Positions 6,490-6,638 of a DNA stretch of 6,638 bases are shown here, in pieces. The position numbers and the translations under genes were made by a program. The notes below the pieces were generated by a model, which was not told the DNA's origin, did no database searches, and saw nothing but the letters and a program-made list of their open reading frames with translations. The DNA lies in the NCBI GenBank assembly GCA_902784025.1, contig CACZTF010000229.1:1-6638 (forward strand). The letters are read 5' to 3'. Position 1 is the first letter of the stretch; each line of letters starts with the position of its first letter. Origin of the DNA: an uncultured Lachnospiraceae bacterium (GTDB lineage Bacteria; Bacillota; Clostridia; Lachnospirales; Lachnospiraceae).

Positions 6490-6638
6490 CGCCGGTTGTC
6501 CTTATCTCGCTTTCCGGATCAGTTTCCGGATCCTCTCCTCTTTTCATACGGGCGATCTGAGTCTGAAGTCCGGCCGCTTCATGTTTTATCCTGTATATGT
6601 CACGTTCCTTTTTTTCAATATCTTTTTTCAGATCCTCG
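6425..6638 (-). CDS. zapA: Probable cell division protein ZapA, C-terminal part (5' end outside window)
   Basis: An open frame enters from the right edge (first full codon 6637-6635) and ends at TAA 6427-6425, giving 70 visible residues. The first half is a heptad-like helix (DLKKDIEKKERDIYRIKHE, then GLQTQIARMK), and the rest is a charged, probably disordered tail with a DPET-DPES repeat and a Lys-rich end (KKRKHNKKSE). ZapA proteins have a small N-terminal globular domain followed by a long coiled-coil helix and stabilise FtsZ bundles. In Clostridia a ZapA gene commonly sits just before a U32-family gene, and this context drives the call. The diagnostic N-terminal domain is not visible, so another short coiled-coil protein remains possible. 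The 3' end overlaps the U32 gene by 65 bases in a different frame (59 if the U32 ATG is used), suggesting translational coupling. Confidence 0.55.
   Translation of the reverse strand, partial: EDLKKDIEKKERDIYRIKHEAAGLQTQIARMKRGEDPETDPESEIRTTGGAYDDKEKQSDKKRKHNKKSE
6499..6503 (-). promoter_or_regulatory. Ribosome binding site deciding the GTG start of the U32 gene
   Basis: AAGGA on the minus strand, nine bases before GTG 6489 but 15 bases before the in-frame ATG 6483, so it favours the GTG. The ATG has only a weak GGCGG-like stretch at good distance. The site lies inside the coding region of the upstream ZapA-like gene. Confidence 0.5.
6511..6532. repeat. Short tandem direct repeat in the ZapA-like tail
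   Basis: The 10-base unit TTTCCGGATC occurs at 6511-6520 and again at 6523-6532, a 12-base period equal to four codons. On the coding strand it encodes DPET then DPES, so the repeat keeps the frame and looks like a small in-frame duplication in a disordered acidic segment. Confidence 0.8.

Noticed and set aside
1..6638. Mobile element, CRISPR array, tRNA/rRNA, toxin-antitoxin or defence system
   Set aside because: No transposase motif, terminal inverted repeats, regularly spaced repeats, RNA-gene signature or unassigned gene was seen. Nearly every base is accounted for by five housekeeping-type genes.

Overview
The window is about 60% A+T. It is packed with co-directional genes, all on the minus strand, each preceded by a Shine-Dalgarno-like purine stretch. 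The gene set and protein style (a SEDS protein with a class B penicillin-binding protein, a DAP decarboxylase, and a long U32-family protein just downstream of a ZapA-like coiled-coil gene) suggest a Gram-positive Clostridia genome, most likely Lachnospiraceae (Butyrivibrio/Roseburia-like). The taxonomic call is an inference from recognition, not from a search.

In the direction of transcription (high to low coordinates) the layout is as follows. (1) The 3' end of a small coiled-coil protein, probably the division protein ZapA, lies at 6425-6638. (2) An 828-residue U32-family protein of the RNA-hydroxylation/'collagenase-like' type lies at 4003-6489. Its start overlaps the ZapA-like gene by 59-65 bases. 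(3) A FtsW/RodA/SpoVE (SEDS) glycan polymerase lies at 2689-3981, 21 bases after the U32 gene. (4) After a 104-base AT-rich gap with one weak promoter candidate comes a class B penicillin-binding protein transpeptidase (971-2584) with an unusually long charged cytoplasmic tail. (5) A diaminopimelate decarboxylase (1-957) follows after a 13-base gap and runs off the window.

The SEDS protein and the class B PBP form the standard two-part peptidoglycan synthase: one polymerises lipid II into glycan, the other cross-links it. LysA consumes meso-DAP, the diamino acid of the stem peptide, to make lysine, so it sits at the branch point between wall precursor and protein synthesis. ZapA, if correctly identified, bundles FtsZ. 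The U32 protein is probably an RNA-modification factor carried in the same transcription unit rather than a wall enzyme.

This looks like an ordinary housekeeping cell-wall/division operon. I found no RNA gene, mobile element, CRISPR array or defence system, and no clear evidence of a new system. The points worth a second look are the long gene overlap and GTG start of the U32 gene, a second cysteine quartet in its C-terminus, the PBP tail, a cluster of poly-A tracts in the U32 linker, and the divergent motifs of the LysA protein.
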